Source: Streptomyces diastatochromogenes (GTDB lineage Bacteria > Actinomycetota > Actinomycetes > Streptomycetales > Streptomycetaceae). From it: a stretch of DNA of 64,000 nucleotides. Location: assembly GCF_002242805.1 (NCBI RefSeq), contig NZ_MCGQ01000044.1, positions 41,581 to 105,580 of the forward strand. Reading direction: 5' to 3'. The notes under the pieces are model-generated. The model saw nothing but the letters and a program-made list of their open reading frames with translations. It did no database searches and was not told where the DNA came from. The position numbers and the translations under genes were made by a program. The first letter of the stretch is position 1, and each line of letters starts with the position of its first letter. Shown piece after piece: positions 33,293 through 41,067 of this stretch.

Positions 33293-34780
33293 ATGGCAGA
33301 ATCGGGTGGCGGAGTGTCCCGTGTCAGCCGTCGGCATCTCCTGCGTGGCGGAGCGTCGGCGCTGGCCGCGACGGCTCTGTCCACCCGCGCGGCCGCCGCC
33401 GTCGGCTCGAAAGGCCGGGACAACTCGGCAACGGTGGTCAACGTGGCCGACCTCGGGGCGGTGGGCGACGGGCGGACCGACGCCAGCGCGGCGTTCGAGG
33501 TCGCCTACTCCTTCGCCGCCGCACGCGTTTCCCAGGGCGTCGGCCGTGTGGTGATCCAGATCCCCGCCGGCGAGTTCCTCATCACCCGTCCCAACGCGCT
33601 GCTCGACGGCGTCGCTCCGCCCCGGCCCGCGAACGGCCTGCGCTTCGCCGGAGCGGGCAAGCGGATGACGACCCTCGTCTTCCGCCCGGAGACCGGCCCG
33701 GGCTCCTATCTCTGCCGCAACGAGGACGTCTGGTCGAATCTCTCCTTCGAACGCATGGAGTTCCACTCGGCCACGCCCGGCGCCTCCTTCTTCAGCTCGT
33801 ACTCGACCGGGCAGGCGCAGGACTACCGGTTCTCGGAGTGCGAGTGGACGGGGGAGTGGGAGTACGGGCTCGCCCTGGACGGCACGGACACCAACTCGGA
33901 GATGCGGTGGGAGGCGTGCCGGGTCGGCGGCAGCTATCGCCGGGCCTTTCTGTATTCCGGGCTCGCGAAGCGCTGGAAGGACCAGCCCAACGACCAGGAC
34001 CAGTTCCTCAACTACTGGTTCACCGACATGAAGGTCGAATACGAATGGGGCAACTTCCTGGAGTTCCCCTACGGCGGTTCGATCAGCTGCCGGGGCGGCT
34101 CGTACATCATCACCGGCAAACGCCCGGAAAGCTCCCCGGAGTACGGCACCACGAGCACGTTCTTCCGCTTCCCGGTCAACGTGCACCACGACTCGGTGCA
34201 GCGTTTCCACGCCGAGGACATCCGCTTCGAGGTGCGCAATCCCGACGTGCGGGTCATCGACTGCGTGTGGAACGGCGGAACGGTCCACTTCAGCGACTGC
34301 GACGACACCGCCTTCGCCTACCGGGACTTCTCCGCCGAAGTCCGCCCGCACCGCTACGCGGTCGGTCCGCGGGGGCCGCTGATCCGCTACGACTCCTGCC
34401 AGTTGGTGGGCCGCCACGAGTACCGGACCACCTCCGCACAGGACACCCTTCCGGCGCTCGCCCGCTACGACATGTGCCTGCTCCGCAGCCACACGGCCGG
34501 CGACTTCGCGGTCCCCGCCGACGGCACCGACCGGCCCGGCTTCGTGCGATTCGTCGACTGCATCGACGCGGGGAACACCAGCCCCCCGCCCCAGCCGGCG
34601 TCCCCCACCGCCGCGCCCCCGTGCGTCACCCCGAACCCGTCCCCGGCGCCTTCTCCGACCTCGTCCCCGGGCCCGACGCCCACCGCGACGCCCGAGCCGA
34701 GCCCCGCGACGACTCCTCCGGCCCCGGACCTGCCGACCCCGTCCGGCAGCGACCAGGCCGGCTGCCCGGCCAAGCCGTAG
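33293..34780 (+). CDS. Tat-secreted right-handed beta-helix protein (pectate-lyase-like)
   Basis: 495 aa. It has a twin-arginine signal (VSRRHLLRGGASALAATAL), then a start typical of pectate-lyase-3/GH28-like helices: VVNVADLGAVGDGRTDASAA at about 50-67. Cys and aromatic residues recur along the coils (SECEWTGEWEYG, WEACRVGGSY, DCVWNGG). The last about 70 residues are a Pro/Thr/Ser-rich tail ending QAGCPAKP, like a wall-spanning linker. Catalytic Asp/Lys pairs are not obvious, so it may be a lyase, hydrolase or binding protein for the locus polysaccharide. An AAGGAGG site precedes ATG 33293. Confidence 0.78.
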   Translation: MAESGGGVSRVSRRHLLRGGASALAATALSTRAAAAVGSKGRDNSATVVNVADLGAVGDGRTDASAAFEVAYSFAAARVSQGVGRVVIQIPAGEFLITRPNALLDGVAPPRPANGLRFAGAGKRMTTLVFRPETGPGSYLCRNEDVWSNLSFERMEFHSATPGASFFSSYSTGQAQDYRFSECEWTGEWEYGLALDGTDTNSEMRWEACRVGGSYRRAFLYSGLAKRWKDQPNDQDQFLNYWFTDMKVEYEWGNFLEFPYGGSISCRGGSYIITGKRPESSPEYGTTSTFFRFPVNVHHDSVQRFHAEDIRFEVRNPDVRVIDCVWNGGTVHFSDCDDTAFAYRDFSAEVRPHRYAVGPRGPLIRYDSCQLVGRHEYRTTSAQDTLPALARYDMCLLRSHTAGDFAVPADGTDRPGFVRFVDCIDAGNTSPPPQPASPTAAPPCVTPNPSPAPSPTSSPGPTPTATPEPSPATTPPAPDLPTPSGSDQAGCPAKP

Positions 34781-34784
34781 ATCC

Positions 34785-34807
34785 GGCGGGTGGCCCCGCC
34801 ACCTGCC
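34785..34807 (+). terminator. Stem-loop after the beta-helix gene
   Basis: GGCGGGTGGC (34785-34794) pairs with GCCACCTGCC (34798-34807) around a 3-nt loop, with one G-T pair. It lies 5 bp after the stop and marks the end of the exopolysaccharide locus. Confidence 0.6.
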
Positions 34808-35049
34808 CTGACGGCGGGTCACTCGTCGGAGGGACTTTACGGCGCTTCAGCAGGATGGGGGGATCCGGGTGGCCAGAGATTCCGTGGGCGCCTAATACTC
34901 CAGAAAGGAGTCATTGCCACGCTTCGGTCCTCGCCCTTTCACCGGGTTCACCATGCTGCGGCGCAGTAATGCCACCACCCCATGGATCGCAGTCGGGCGC
35001 CTTGTTTTCCGCTGGGAATCACGCGGTCGCGCCCCACGACAGGAAAGGC
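34808..35049 (+). promoter_or_regulatory. Upstream region of the sugar dehydrogenase-pqq operon
   Basis: No convincing gene is seen. CCTAATACTCC near 34894 is a possible -10 region, followed by an AGAAAGGAG that looks like a ribosome-binding site but leads only to a weak TTG frame (34914-35222) overlapping the dehydrogenase gene. The long leader (about 130 nt) before ATG 35050 may be regulatory. Confidence 0.35.
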
Positions 35050-36204
35050 ATGAGGATGTCACGCTTGGCGCATTCGGCGCTGCACCGGGTCCGTCCGGGC
35101 ATGGCCGCGATTTCCGCTGTCGCCGCTGTGGTGGCCGTCGGCGTGGTCCAGACGACCGCGACCGCCGCGGCACCGCCGGCCGTCCCTCGTGCGCAGGGCG
35201 GCGGATCCGGCGCGCACCGTGAGGGTGCACCGTCGGGTGTCAGCACGCTCTCGGACCGGCTGACGACCCCCTGGGGGATTTCGTTCCTGCCGGGCAGGAA
35301 CGCCGCGCTGGTGACGGAACGCGACACCGCCACGGTCTGGAAGGTCGCCCTGAACGGGTCCAAGCAGAAGGTCGGCACGGTCCCGAAAGCGGTGTGGAAC
35401 TACACGACGCAGGACAAGGGCGGTCTGCTGGGTGTCGCCGCGTCACCGACCTGGAACGGGACCACGGACCGGGCCGTGTTCTTCATGGAGACCACGGCCG
35501 GCGACAACCGCGTGGTCAGGATGAACTTCGACGGCACCTCGCTGAGCGGCTACACCCCGATCCTCACCGGAATCGTCAGGGACACCCAGCACAACGGCGG
35601 AAAGATCGCCTTCGGCCCCGACGGATATCTCTATGTCACCACCGGCGACGCGCAGCAGTCCGGGCTGGCCCAGGACCGGAACTCGCTCAACGGAAAGATC
35701 CTGCGGATCACCAAGACCGGTGCCGCCGCTCCCGGAAACCCGTTCGGAACCCGCGTCTACAGCTACGGCCACCGCAATCCCCAAGGCCTGGCCTGGGACC
35801 GCAACGGACGCTTGTGGGAGACCGAGATCGGCGAGTCGACCTGGGACGAACTCAACCTCATCAAGCCGGGTGGGAACTACGGCTGGCCCAAGTGCGAGGG
35901 GAGTTGCTCCGTCGCGGGCATGAAGAATCCCAAGATGGTCTGGAAGCCGGACCAGGGAGGCGTGCCCGCCCAGATCGCGGTCGTCAAGAACGTCATCTAC
36001 GCCACGACCCTCAGCGGCCGCAGGCTGTGGCGGCTGCCGATCGACGCCACCGGCCAGGGCATCCAGCCGGCGACGGCGTACTACACCGGCGCCTACGGCC
36101 GGCTGCGGGCGCTCGCCAAGGTCCCGGGCGCCGACCAGCTCTGGCTGGGCACGAGCGACCGCGGCGCGGAGAAGGACCTCCTTCTCAAAGTGACCATCAA
36201 GTGA
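35050..36204 (+). CDS. Secreted PQQ-dependent sugar (aldose) dehydrogenase
   Basis: 384 aa. A Sec-type signal peptide (about 1-42) and short linker precede a six-bladed propeller of the soluble glucose dehydrogenase/YliI family. Diagnostic segments are LTTPWGISFLPG, QDKGGLLGVA, and QHNGGKIAFGPDGYLYVTTG with the presumed catalytic base His181, then YSYGHRNPQGLAWD and GGNYGWP. It should oxidise aldose sugars outside the membrane using PQQ. AGGAAAGG precedes ATG 35050. It is 57 bp upstream of pqqA, so enzyme and cofactor genes are very probably co-transcribed, a strong functional argument for both. Confidence 0.88.
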   Translation: MRMSRLAHSALHRVRPGMAAISAVAAVVAVGVVQTTATAAAPPAVPRAQGGGSGAHREGAPSGVSTLSDRLTTPWGISFLPGRNAALVTERDTATVWKVALNGSKQKVGTVPKAVWNYTTQDKGGLLGVAASPTWNGTTDRAVFFMETTAGDNRVVRMNFDGTSLSGYTPILTGIVRDTQHNGGKIAFGPDGYLYVTTGDAQQSGLAQDRNSLNGKILRITKTGAAAPGNPFGTRVYSYGHRNPQGLAWDRNGRLWETEIGESTWDELNLIKPGGNYGWPKCEGSCSVAGMKNPKMVWKPDQGGVPAQIAVVKNVIYATTLSGRRLWRLPIDATGQGIQPATAYYTGAYGRLRALAKVPGADQLWLGTSDRGAEKDLLLKVTIK

Positions 36205-36261
36205 CGACCCCCTGCTGAACAAGGGGGCGAACTCACCACTGCCGAAAGGAAGGCACACATC

Positions 36262-36402
36262 ATGACCGAAGCCATCGAACACATCGAGCAGCCGGCCGGG
36301 ACCACCGTCGAGGAAGCCGACCGGACCGCGTGGCAGACCCCCGGGTACACCGTCGTCGACACCGCGCTCGAGGTCACCGCCTACTCGCTCAGCGTCCGCT
36401 AG
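36262..36402 (+). CDS. pqqA: PqqA, precursor peptide of pyrroloquinoline quinone
   Basis: 46-aa peptide starting MTEAIEHIEQ and ending TALEVTAYSLSVR. It contains the PqqA signature W-x-x-P (Trp24, Pro27) and E-V-T-A-Y with Glu37 and Tyr41 at the required i,i+4 spacing; these two side chains are cross-linked by PqqE and become PQQ. A GAAAGGAAGG site lies upstream, and pqqB starts 8 bp after its TAG. Most PqqA peptides are 22-30 aa and start near the W; this one has a 23-residue acidic N-terminal extension and a short five-residue tail after the Tyr. Motif and position make the call firm. Confidence 0.9.
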   Translation: MTEAIEHIEQPAGTTVEEADRTAWQTPGYTVVDTALEVTAYSLSVR

Positions 36403-36410
36403 CCGCCGGC

Positions 36411-37325
36411 ATGCTGCTGCGGGTACTCGGCACCGCGGCCGGCGGCGGCATCCCCCAGTGGAACTGCGCGTGCCCCGGGTGTTCCGGGGCACGCGCCCAC
36501 TGTGTGCGGCGCCGCCGGCACGCCTCGCTCGCCGTCCGTGCCGACGAGGGCCGCTGGTACCTCGTCAACGCCACCCCCGACATCGGCGACCAGATCGAGG
36601 CCCACCCGGTCCTCCACCCCGGGCCAGGCCCGCGGCAGACGCCGGTCGCCGGAGTGGTCCTCACCGACGCCGAACTCGACCACACGCTGGGCATCTGGCG
36701 GCTGCGCGAGGCGGACGGCCTGGAGATCCTCGCCACCGCCCCGGTCCGCCAGGCACTCGAGGACCGCCTGCGCCTGGGCGAGGTGCTCACCCCCTACACC
36801 GCCCTGACCTGGCGCGAACTGGGACGCCGGGGTGCGCAGCCGCTGCGCGCCGACGCGCCGGGCCCGCTCGGCTCCGGCGTACGCATCAGCGCCGTGCCCG
36901 TCTCGGACAAGCGACCGAGATACGCCGCCGACGCCCCCGGGCACGACGCCTGGGTCGTCGCGCTGCGCCTGTACGACCCGGCCACCGGCAGGTCCGCCCT
37001 CTACGCCCCCGCCGTGGCGGCCTGGTCCGACGATCTGCACCGCGCCGCCGCCGAGGCCGACTGCGTCATCGTCGACGGCACCTTCTGGGACGACGAGGAG
37101 CCCCGCCGCACCGGCATCTCCGCCCGCACCGCCACGGGCATGGGCCATCTGCCCATCGACGGACCGGGCGGCACCGCCGACATCCTCGCCACCCTGTCCG
37201 CCCGCTGTCTCTACACGCACCTCAACAACACGAACCCCCTCGTCGACCCTGCGGCGCCGCAGCACAAGCAGCTCGCCCGGCTGGGCATCGAGGTGGCCGA
37301 CGACGGAATGGTGATCGAGCTGTGA
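36411..37325 (+). CDS. pqqB: PqqB, PQQ biosynthesis metallo-beta-lactamase-fold protein
   Basis: 304 aa. The N-terminal LLRVLGTAAGGGIPQWNCAC, CxxC and following Cys (about residues 20-33), then NATPDIGDQIEAHPVL and LTDAELDHTLG, are hallmarks of PqqB, an MBL-fold iron enzyme proposed to hydroxylate the excised Glu-Tyr intermediate. LYTHLNNTNPL near the C-terminus is also typical. There is no obvious ribosome-binding site before ATG 36411, so translation probably depends on pqqA. The stop overlaps pqqC (GTGA). Confidence 0.93.
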   Translation: MLLRVLGTAAGGGIPQWNCACPGCSGARAHCVRRRRHASLAVRADEGRWYLVNATPDIGDQIEAHPVLHPGPGPRQTPVAGVVLTDAELDHTLGIWRLREADGLEILATAPVRQALEDRLRLGEVLTPYTALTWRELGRRGAQPLRADAPGPLGSGVRISAVPVSDKRPRYAADAPGHDAWVVALRLYDPATGRSALYAPAVAAWSDDLHRAAAEADCVIVDGTFWDDEEPRRTGISARTATGMGHLPIDGPGGTADILATLSARCLYTHLNNTNPLVDPAAPQHKQLARLGIEVADDGMVIEL

Positions 37326-38062
37326 CCACGACACTTGCCCCGCTGACGGAACCCTGGAGCCCCGCCGAGTTCGAGGCCCGCCTGCGCGCGGTGGGTGAGG
37401 GGCGCTACCACGACCGCCATACCTTCAACATCCGCATGCACCAAGGCGACCTCACCCAGGCCGAGGTGCGCCGCTGGATCACCAACCGCTTCCACTACCA
37501 GCGCCACATTCCCGTCAAGGACGCGCTGATCACCGCCAAGCTGGACTCGCCGCGGCTGCGGCGCATGTGGCTGCGGCGGATCGAGGACCACGACGGTCGC
37601 AGCGAGGGCGAGGGTGGCATCGAGCGCTGGCTGCGGCTCGGCGAGGCGGCCGGCCTGGACCGCCGGACCCTGCTGTCGGGCGAGGCCGTGCTGCCCGGCG
37701 TCCGGCTGGCGGTGGAGGGCTACGTCAACTTCTGCCGCCTGCGCTCGCCCCTGGAGGCCGTCGCCGCCTCGCTCACCGAGCTGAGCGCCCCCGATCTGAT
37801 GCGCACGCGGATCGAGGCGTTCGAGCGCCACTATCGCTGGATCGCGCCGGAGGGACTCGCCTACTTCCGCACGCGCGTCGACCAGGGCCGGCGGGACAGC
37901 GGCGAGGCGCTCGAACTCGTCCGCCAGTGGGCCCGGACCCGCACGGACCAGGAGAAGGCGGTGGCCGCGCTCTCCTTCAAGTGCGACGTGCTGTGGTCCC
38001 TGCTCGACGCCGTGCAGCACGCCGATGGGCAGGGTCAGGACGGCTCACGGGAGTCGATGTGA
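37322..38062 (+). CDS. pqqC: PqqC, pyrroloquinoline-quinone synthase
   Basis: 246 aa from GTG 37322, overlapping pqqB by 4 bp. It is a cofactor-free, oxygen-dependent oxidase of the TenA-like all-helical fold that performs the last ring closure and eight-electron oxidation to PQQ. Family residues are visible in RYHDRHTFNIRMHQGDL, RWITNRFHYQRHIPVKDALI, RRIEDHDG and EAFERHYRWI. Full length. Its end overlaps pqqD. Confidence 0.93.
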   Translation: MTTTLAPLTEPWSPAEFEARLRAVGEGRYHDRHTFNIRMHQGDLTQAEVRRWITNRFHYQRHIPVKDALITAKLDSPRLRRMWLRRIEDHDGRSEGEGGIERWLRLGEAAGLDRRTLLSGEAVLPGVRLAVEGYVNFCRLRSPLEAVAASLTELSAPDLMRTRIEAFERHYRWIAPEGLAYFRTRVDQGRRDSGEALELVRQWARTRTDQEKAVAALSFKCDVLWSLLDAVQHADGQGQDGSRESM

Positions 38063-38331
38063 TCCCGGAGCCCGAGAACCCCTGGTGCCCCGCCCTCGCC
38101 CCCTCGCTGATGCTGCGGCACGACACCGTGCGCGACAGGGACCTGCTGGTCCTGCCGGAGCGCGTGGTCGTCCTGGAGGGGCATGCGGGCACGGTCGTCG
38201 GCCTGTGCGACGGCAGCCGTACGGTGCCCGGGATCGTCGGCGAGCTGGCCGAGCGCTTCCCCGACGCCCCGGTGGCCACCGTCGTACCCGATTTCCTCGA
38301 CCGCCTGCGACAGGAAGGCTGGCTCAAGTGA
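38059..38331 (+). CDS. pqqD: PqqD, PqqA-binding RiPP recognition protein
   Basis: 90 aa from GTG 38059. The winged-helix RRE fold is indicated by LAPSLMLRHD, VVLEGHAGTVVGLCDGSRTV and the C-terminal FLDRLRQEGWL. It binds PqqA and presents it to the radical SAM enzyme PqqE. It overlaps both pqqC and pqqE, so PqqD and PqqE are made in tight coupling. Confidence 0.93.
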   Translation: MIPEPENPWCPALAPSLMLRHDTVRDRDLLVLPERVVVLEGHAGTVVGLCDGSRTVPGIVGELAERFPDAPVATVVPDFLDRLRQEGWLK

Positions 38332-39485
38332 CCGGCTCCACCGACCCCGCACCCCCCTGGGCCCTGCTCGCCGAACTCACCCACGCCTGCCCGCTCCACT
38401 GCCCGTACTGCTCCAACCCGCTGGAACTCGCCCGCCGTGCGAGCGAGCTGAGCGGCGGGGAGTGGGCGGACGTGCTGCGCCAGGCCGCCGAGCTGGGCGT
38501 CGTACACACCCACCTCTCCGGCGGCGAGCCGCTGCTGCGCCCCGACCTGGAGCAGATCGTCGCCGCCGCCGAGGCCGCCGGGATCTACACCCAACTGGTC
38601 ACCAGCGGGACCGGCCTGGACGAGGCCCGGCTGGCCGCGCTCACCACGGCCGGGCTGCGCAGCGTCCAGCTCTCCGTCCAGCACGCGGACCCGCGGGCCA
38701 ACGACCGGATCGCCGGACGCCGGTCCTCCTTCGCCGCGAAGGAACGCGCCGCGGCCCTGGTCCGCCGGGCCGGGCTCCCGCTCGGCCTCAACGTCGTGCT
38801 GCACCGCGACAACCTCGACGCCGTCGACGCCCTCATCGACCTCGGCGTGGACTGGGGCGTGGACCGCATCGAGCTGGCCAACACCCAGTTCTACGGCTGG
38901 GGTCTGCTCAACCGCACCGCGCTGCTGCCCACCCGCGACCAGCTCGCCCGCGCCCGGGAGACCGTCGAACGCCGGCGGGAGCAGCTGGCCGGCCGCATCG
39001 ACCTGGTGTGGGTCGTCCCGGACTACTTCGACGGCGTCGCCAAGCCCTGCATGGGCGGTTGGGGAGCGGTCTCGCTCACCGTCGCTCCGGACGGCACCGT
39101 CCTGCCCTGCCCGGCCGCCGCCTCCCTGCCCGACCTTCAGCCGCCCAACGTCCGTGACCACCCGCTCGCCTGGATCTGGGAGCGGTCCCCGGCCTTCAAC
39201 CGCTTCCGCGGCACCGAGTGGATGACCGGCCCCTGCCACGGCTGTCCCCGCCAGGAGGAGGACTTCGGCGGCTGCCGTTGCCAGGCGTTCGCGCTCACCG
39301 GCGACGCCGCCCGCACCGACCCCGCGTGCGCGCTGTCACCGGACCACCACCTCGTCCGCGAACTGGCCGACGGCGGCCGACCCGAGGCACCGCCGTACGT
39401 CTACCGCCGGCCCGGGGCCGTACCCGCCGGTGGTGGGTTCCCAGGACCGAACTCAGGCGAAAACCTGCCGACTTGCTCCCAGTAG
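38328..39485 (+). CDS. pqqE: PqqE, radical SAM Glu-Tyr cross-linking enzyme
   Basis: 385 aa from GTG 38328. The radical SAM cluster motif is C21xxxC25xxC28 (ACPLHCPYCSN), followed by HLSGGEPLLRPDLEQIV. A C-terminal SPASM region has CPCxx-type cysteines (VLPCPAA, CHGCPRQEEDFGGCRCQAF). It forms the carbon-carbon bond between PqqA Glu37 and Tyr41 with PqqD bound. The last about 25 residues are Pro/Gly-rich and may be unneeded. It is the last of five overlapping pqq genes; the Y4yA-type gene starts 115 bp later. Confidence 0.93.
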   Translation: MTGSTDPAPPWALLAELTHACPLHCPYCSNPLELARRASELSGGEWADVLRQAAELGVVHTHLSGGEPLLRPDLEQIVAAAEAAGIYTQLVTSGTGLDEARLAALTTAGLRSVQLSVQHADPRANDRIAGRRSSFAAKERAAALVRRAGLPLGLNVVLHRDNLDAVDALIDLGVDWGVDRIELANTQFYGWGLLNRTALLPTRDQLARARETVERRREQLAGRIDLVWVVPDYFDGVAKPCMGGWGAVSLTVAPDGTVLPCPAAASLPDLQPPNVRDHPLAWIWERSPAFNRFRGTEWMTGPCHGCPRQEEDFGGCRCQAFALTGDAARTDPACALSPDHHLVRELADGGRPEAPPYVYRRPGAVPAGGGFPGPNSGENLPTCSQ

Positions 39486-39600
39486 GGGAGGTAGGGGGCG
39501 TAAATCGCCCGGATGGGGGAAGAGGGTCATACGGCCTACCGCGGGGAGCGGTGGGCCGTGCCCGGGATGCCGGGTCCGGGTACTGGGGGAGGGACCAGGC

Positions 39601-41067
39601 ATGGGCGGGCAACCCCTGTTTCTCCAACCGCGGCTGGAAGCGCGGCTGCGCTCGTTGGCGGAGTCCGGCGAGCTGCTGCACACGCTCACGGACGCACTCG
39701 GGTCACCACTGCACGTGGTCGTTCCCGAGCAGATCGCCGCGAATCTGGAGCGGTTCCGGTCGGTGTACCGCAGGCATCACCTCTCCGGCCAGGTCTTCTT
39801 CGCCCACAAGGCCAACCGGTCCAGCGCCCTGCTGAGGCGGCTGGCCGCCACGGACGCGGGCGTGGACGTCGCCTCCCTGGGAGAACTGCAGCACGCGCTC
39901 GGCGCCGGGTTCACCCCCGACCGCATCACCGCCACCGGACCGAAGAACAGGGAGTTCCTCTGGCTGGCCGCGCGTACGTCGGTCACCGTCGGCGTCGACA
40001 GCCGTGACGAGCTGGAGCAACTCGCCGCTCTCGTACGCAAGCACGCCCTGCCCCGAGCCCGTGTCCTGCTGCGGTTGTCGGGGTTCGAGACCGCCGGCGT
40101 GCGGGTGCTGAGCCGGCGCAGCCGATTCGGCTCCCCCGTAAGGGAGTTGGTGCCGTTGCTGGAGGCGGTCGAGCGGCACCGTGACGTCCTCGATGCGGTG
40201 GGTGTGGCGTACCACCTGGACACCACCAGCCTCGACGAGAAGGCGACGGCGCTCGAAGGCTGCCTGCGCGTGCTGGAGGAGTGCCGGGAGCGGGGACTAC
40301 GGCCGTCGGCCGTGGACATCGGCGGCGGATTCGGCGTCGGCTACCTCGCCGACCGCGAGCAGTGGGAGCGGTACACGACCGAACTCACCGCCGCCGTCCT
40401 CGGCACCCGACCGCCCCTGACCTGGGGCGGGCACGGCTACGGGCTGCGCAGCGAGGCCGGCACCCTGCGCGGCGCGCTCGGGCTCTACCCCGCACACCGG
40501 CCGGTCGCCGGGGCGCGGTACCTCGACGAACTCCTCGCGCACCCGGCCGCGTCCTTCGACGGCCGACCGCTGGCCGACCTGCTTCTGGAGCACCTCTACG
40601 ACCTGCACACCGAACCCGGGCGGGCGCTGCTGGACCAGTGCGGGCTGACGCTCGCACGGGTGCTGGAGGTCCGCACCCAGGAGGACCGCGACGAGCTTCT
40701 GGTACGGCTGGAGGCGAAGGCCGACGACATCGCCCTGGAGGCGCACGGGGTGCTGATGGACCCGGTCGTCGTCCCACGAGACCTGTCCCACGCCGATACG
40801 GGACCGGTCGCGGTCCACCTCTCCGGCAGCCTCTGCCTGGAGTCGGACCTGATCACGCGCCGTACGGTCTTCCTGCCGCGCCGCCCCGAACCGGGCGACC
40901 TGATGGCCTTCGCGAACACCGCCGGCTACTGCATGGACTTCCACGCCACCCGCGCCCAGCACCAGCCCGCCGCCCGCAAGGTCGCCGCCTGGCAGGACGG
41001 CGGCTCCTGGCGCTGGTGCCTGGACGATCAGTACTGGCCGACCACCTCCGTGGGGGGAGCACAGTGA
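39601..41067 (+). CDS. Y4yA-family PLP-dependent enzyme (DAP/ornithine-decarboxylase fold)
   Basis: 488 aa with an alanine-racemase-like TIM barrel. The PLP Lys is Lys70 in QVFFAHKANRS; AVDIGGGFGVGYL and the C-terminal ESDLITRRTVFLP and NTAGYCMDFH match decarboxylase-type fold-III enzymes. The sequence resembles Y4yA of rhizobial symbiotic plasmids, whose reaction is not established; amino-acid decarboxylation or epimerisation is likely. GGGAGGG precedes ATG 39601. It is GTGA-coupled to the next gene, making it the first of a three-gene PLP-enzyme set. Confidence 0.82.
   Translation: MGGQPLFLQPRLEARLRSLAESGELLHTLTDALGSPLHVVVPEQIAANLERFRSVYRRHHLSGQVFFAHKANRSSALLRRLAATDAGVDVASLGELQHALGAGFTPDRITATGPKNREFLWLAARTSVTVGVDSRDELEQLAALVRKHALPRARVLLRLSGFETAGVRVLSRRSRFGSPVRELVPLLEAVERHRDVLDAVGVAYHLDTTSLDEKATALEGCLRVLEECRERGLRPSAVDIGGGFGVGYLADREQWERYTTELTAAVLGTRPPLTWGGHGYGLRSEAGTLRGALGLYPAHRPVAGARYLDELLAHPAASFDGRPLADLLLEHLYDLHTEPGRALLDQCGLTLARVLEVRTQEDRDELLVRLEAKADDIALEAHGVLMDPVVVPRDLSHADTGPVAVHLSGSLCLESDLITRRTVFLPRRPEPGDLMAFANTAGYCMDFHATRAQHQPAARKVAAWQDGGSWRWCLDDQYWPTTSVGGAQ

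Noticed and set aside
34914..35222. 102-codon TTG frame after an AGAAAGGAG site
   Set aside because: It overlaps the dehydrogenase signal peptide in another frame, is Arg-rich and has no conserved feature. The site may just be part of the leader.
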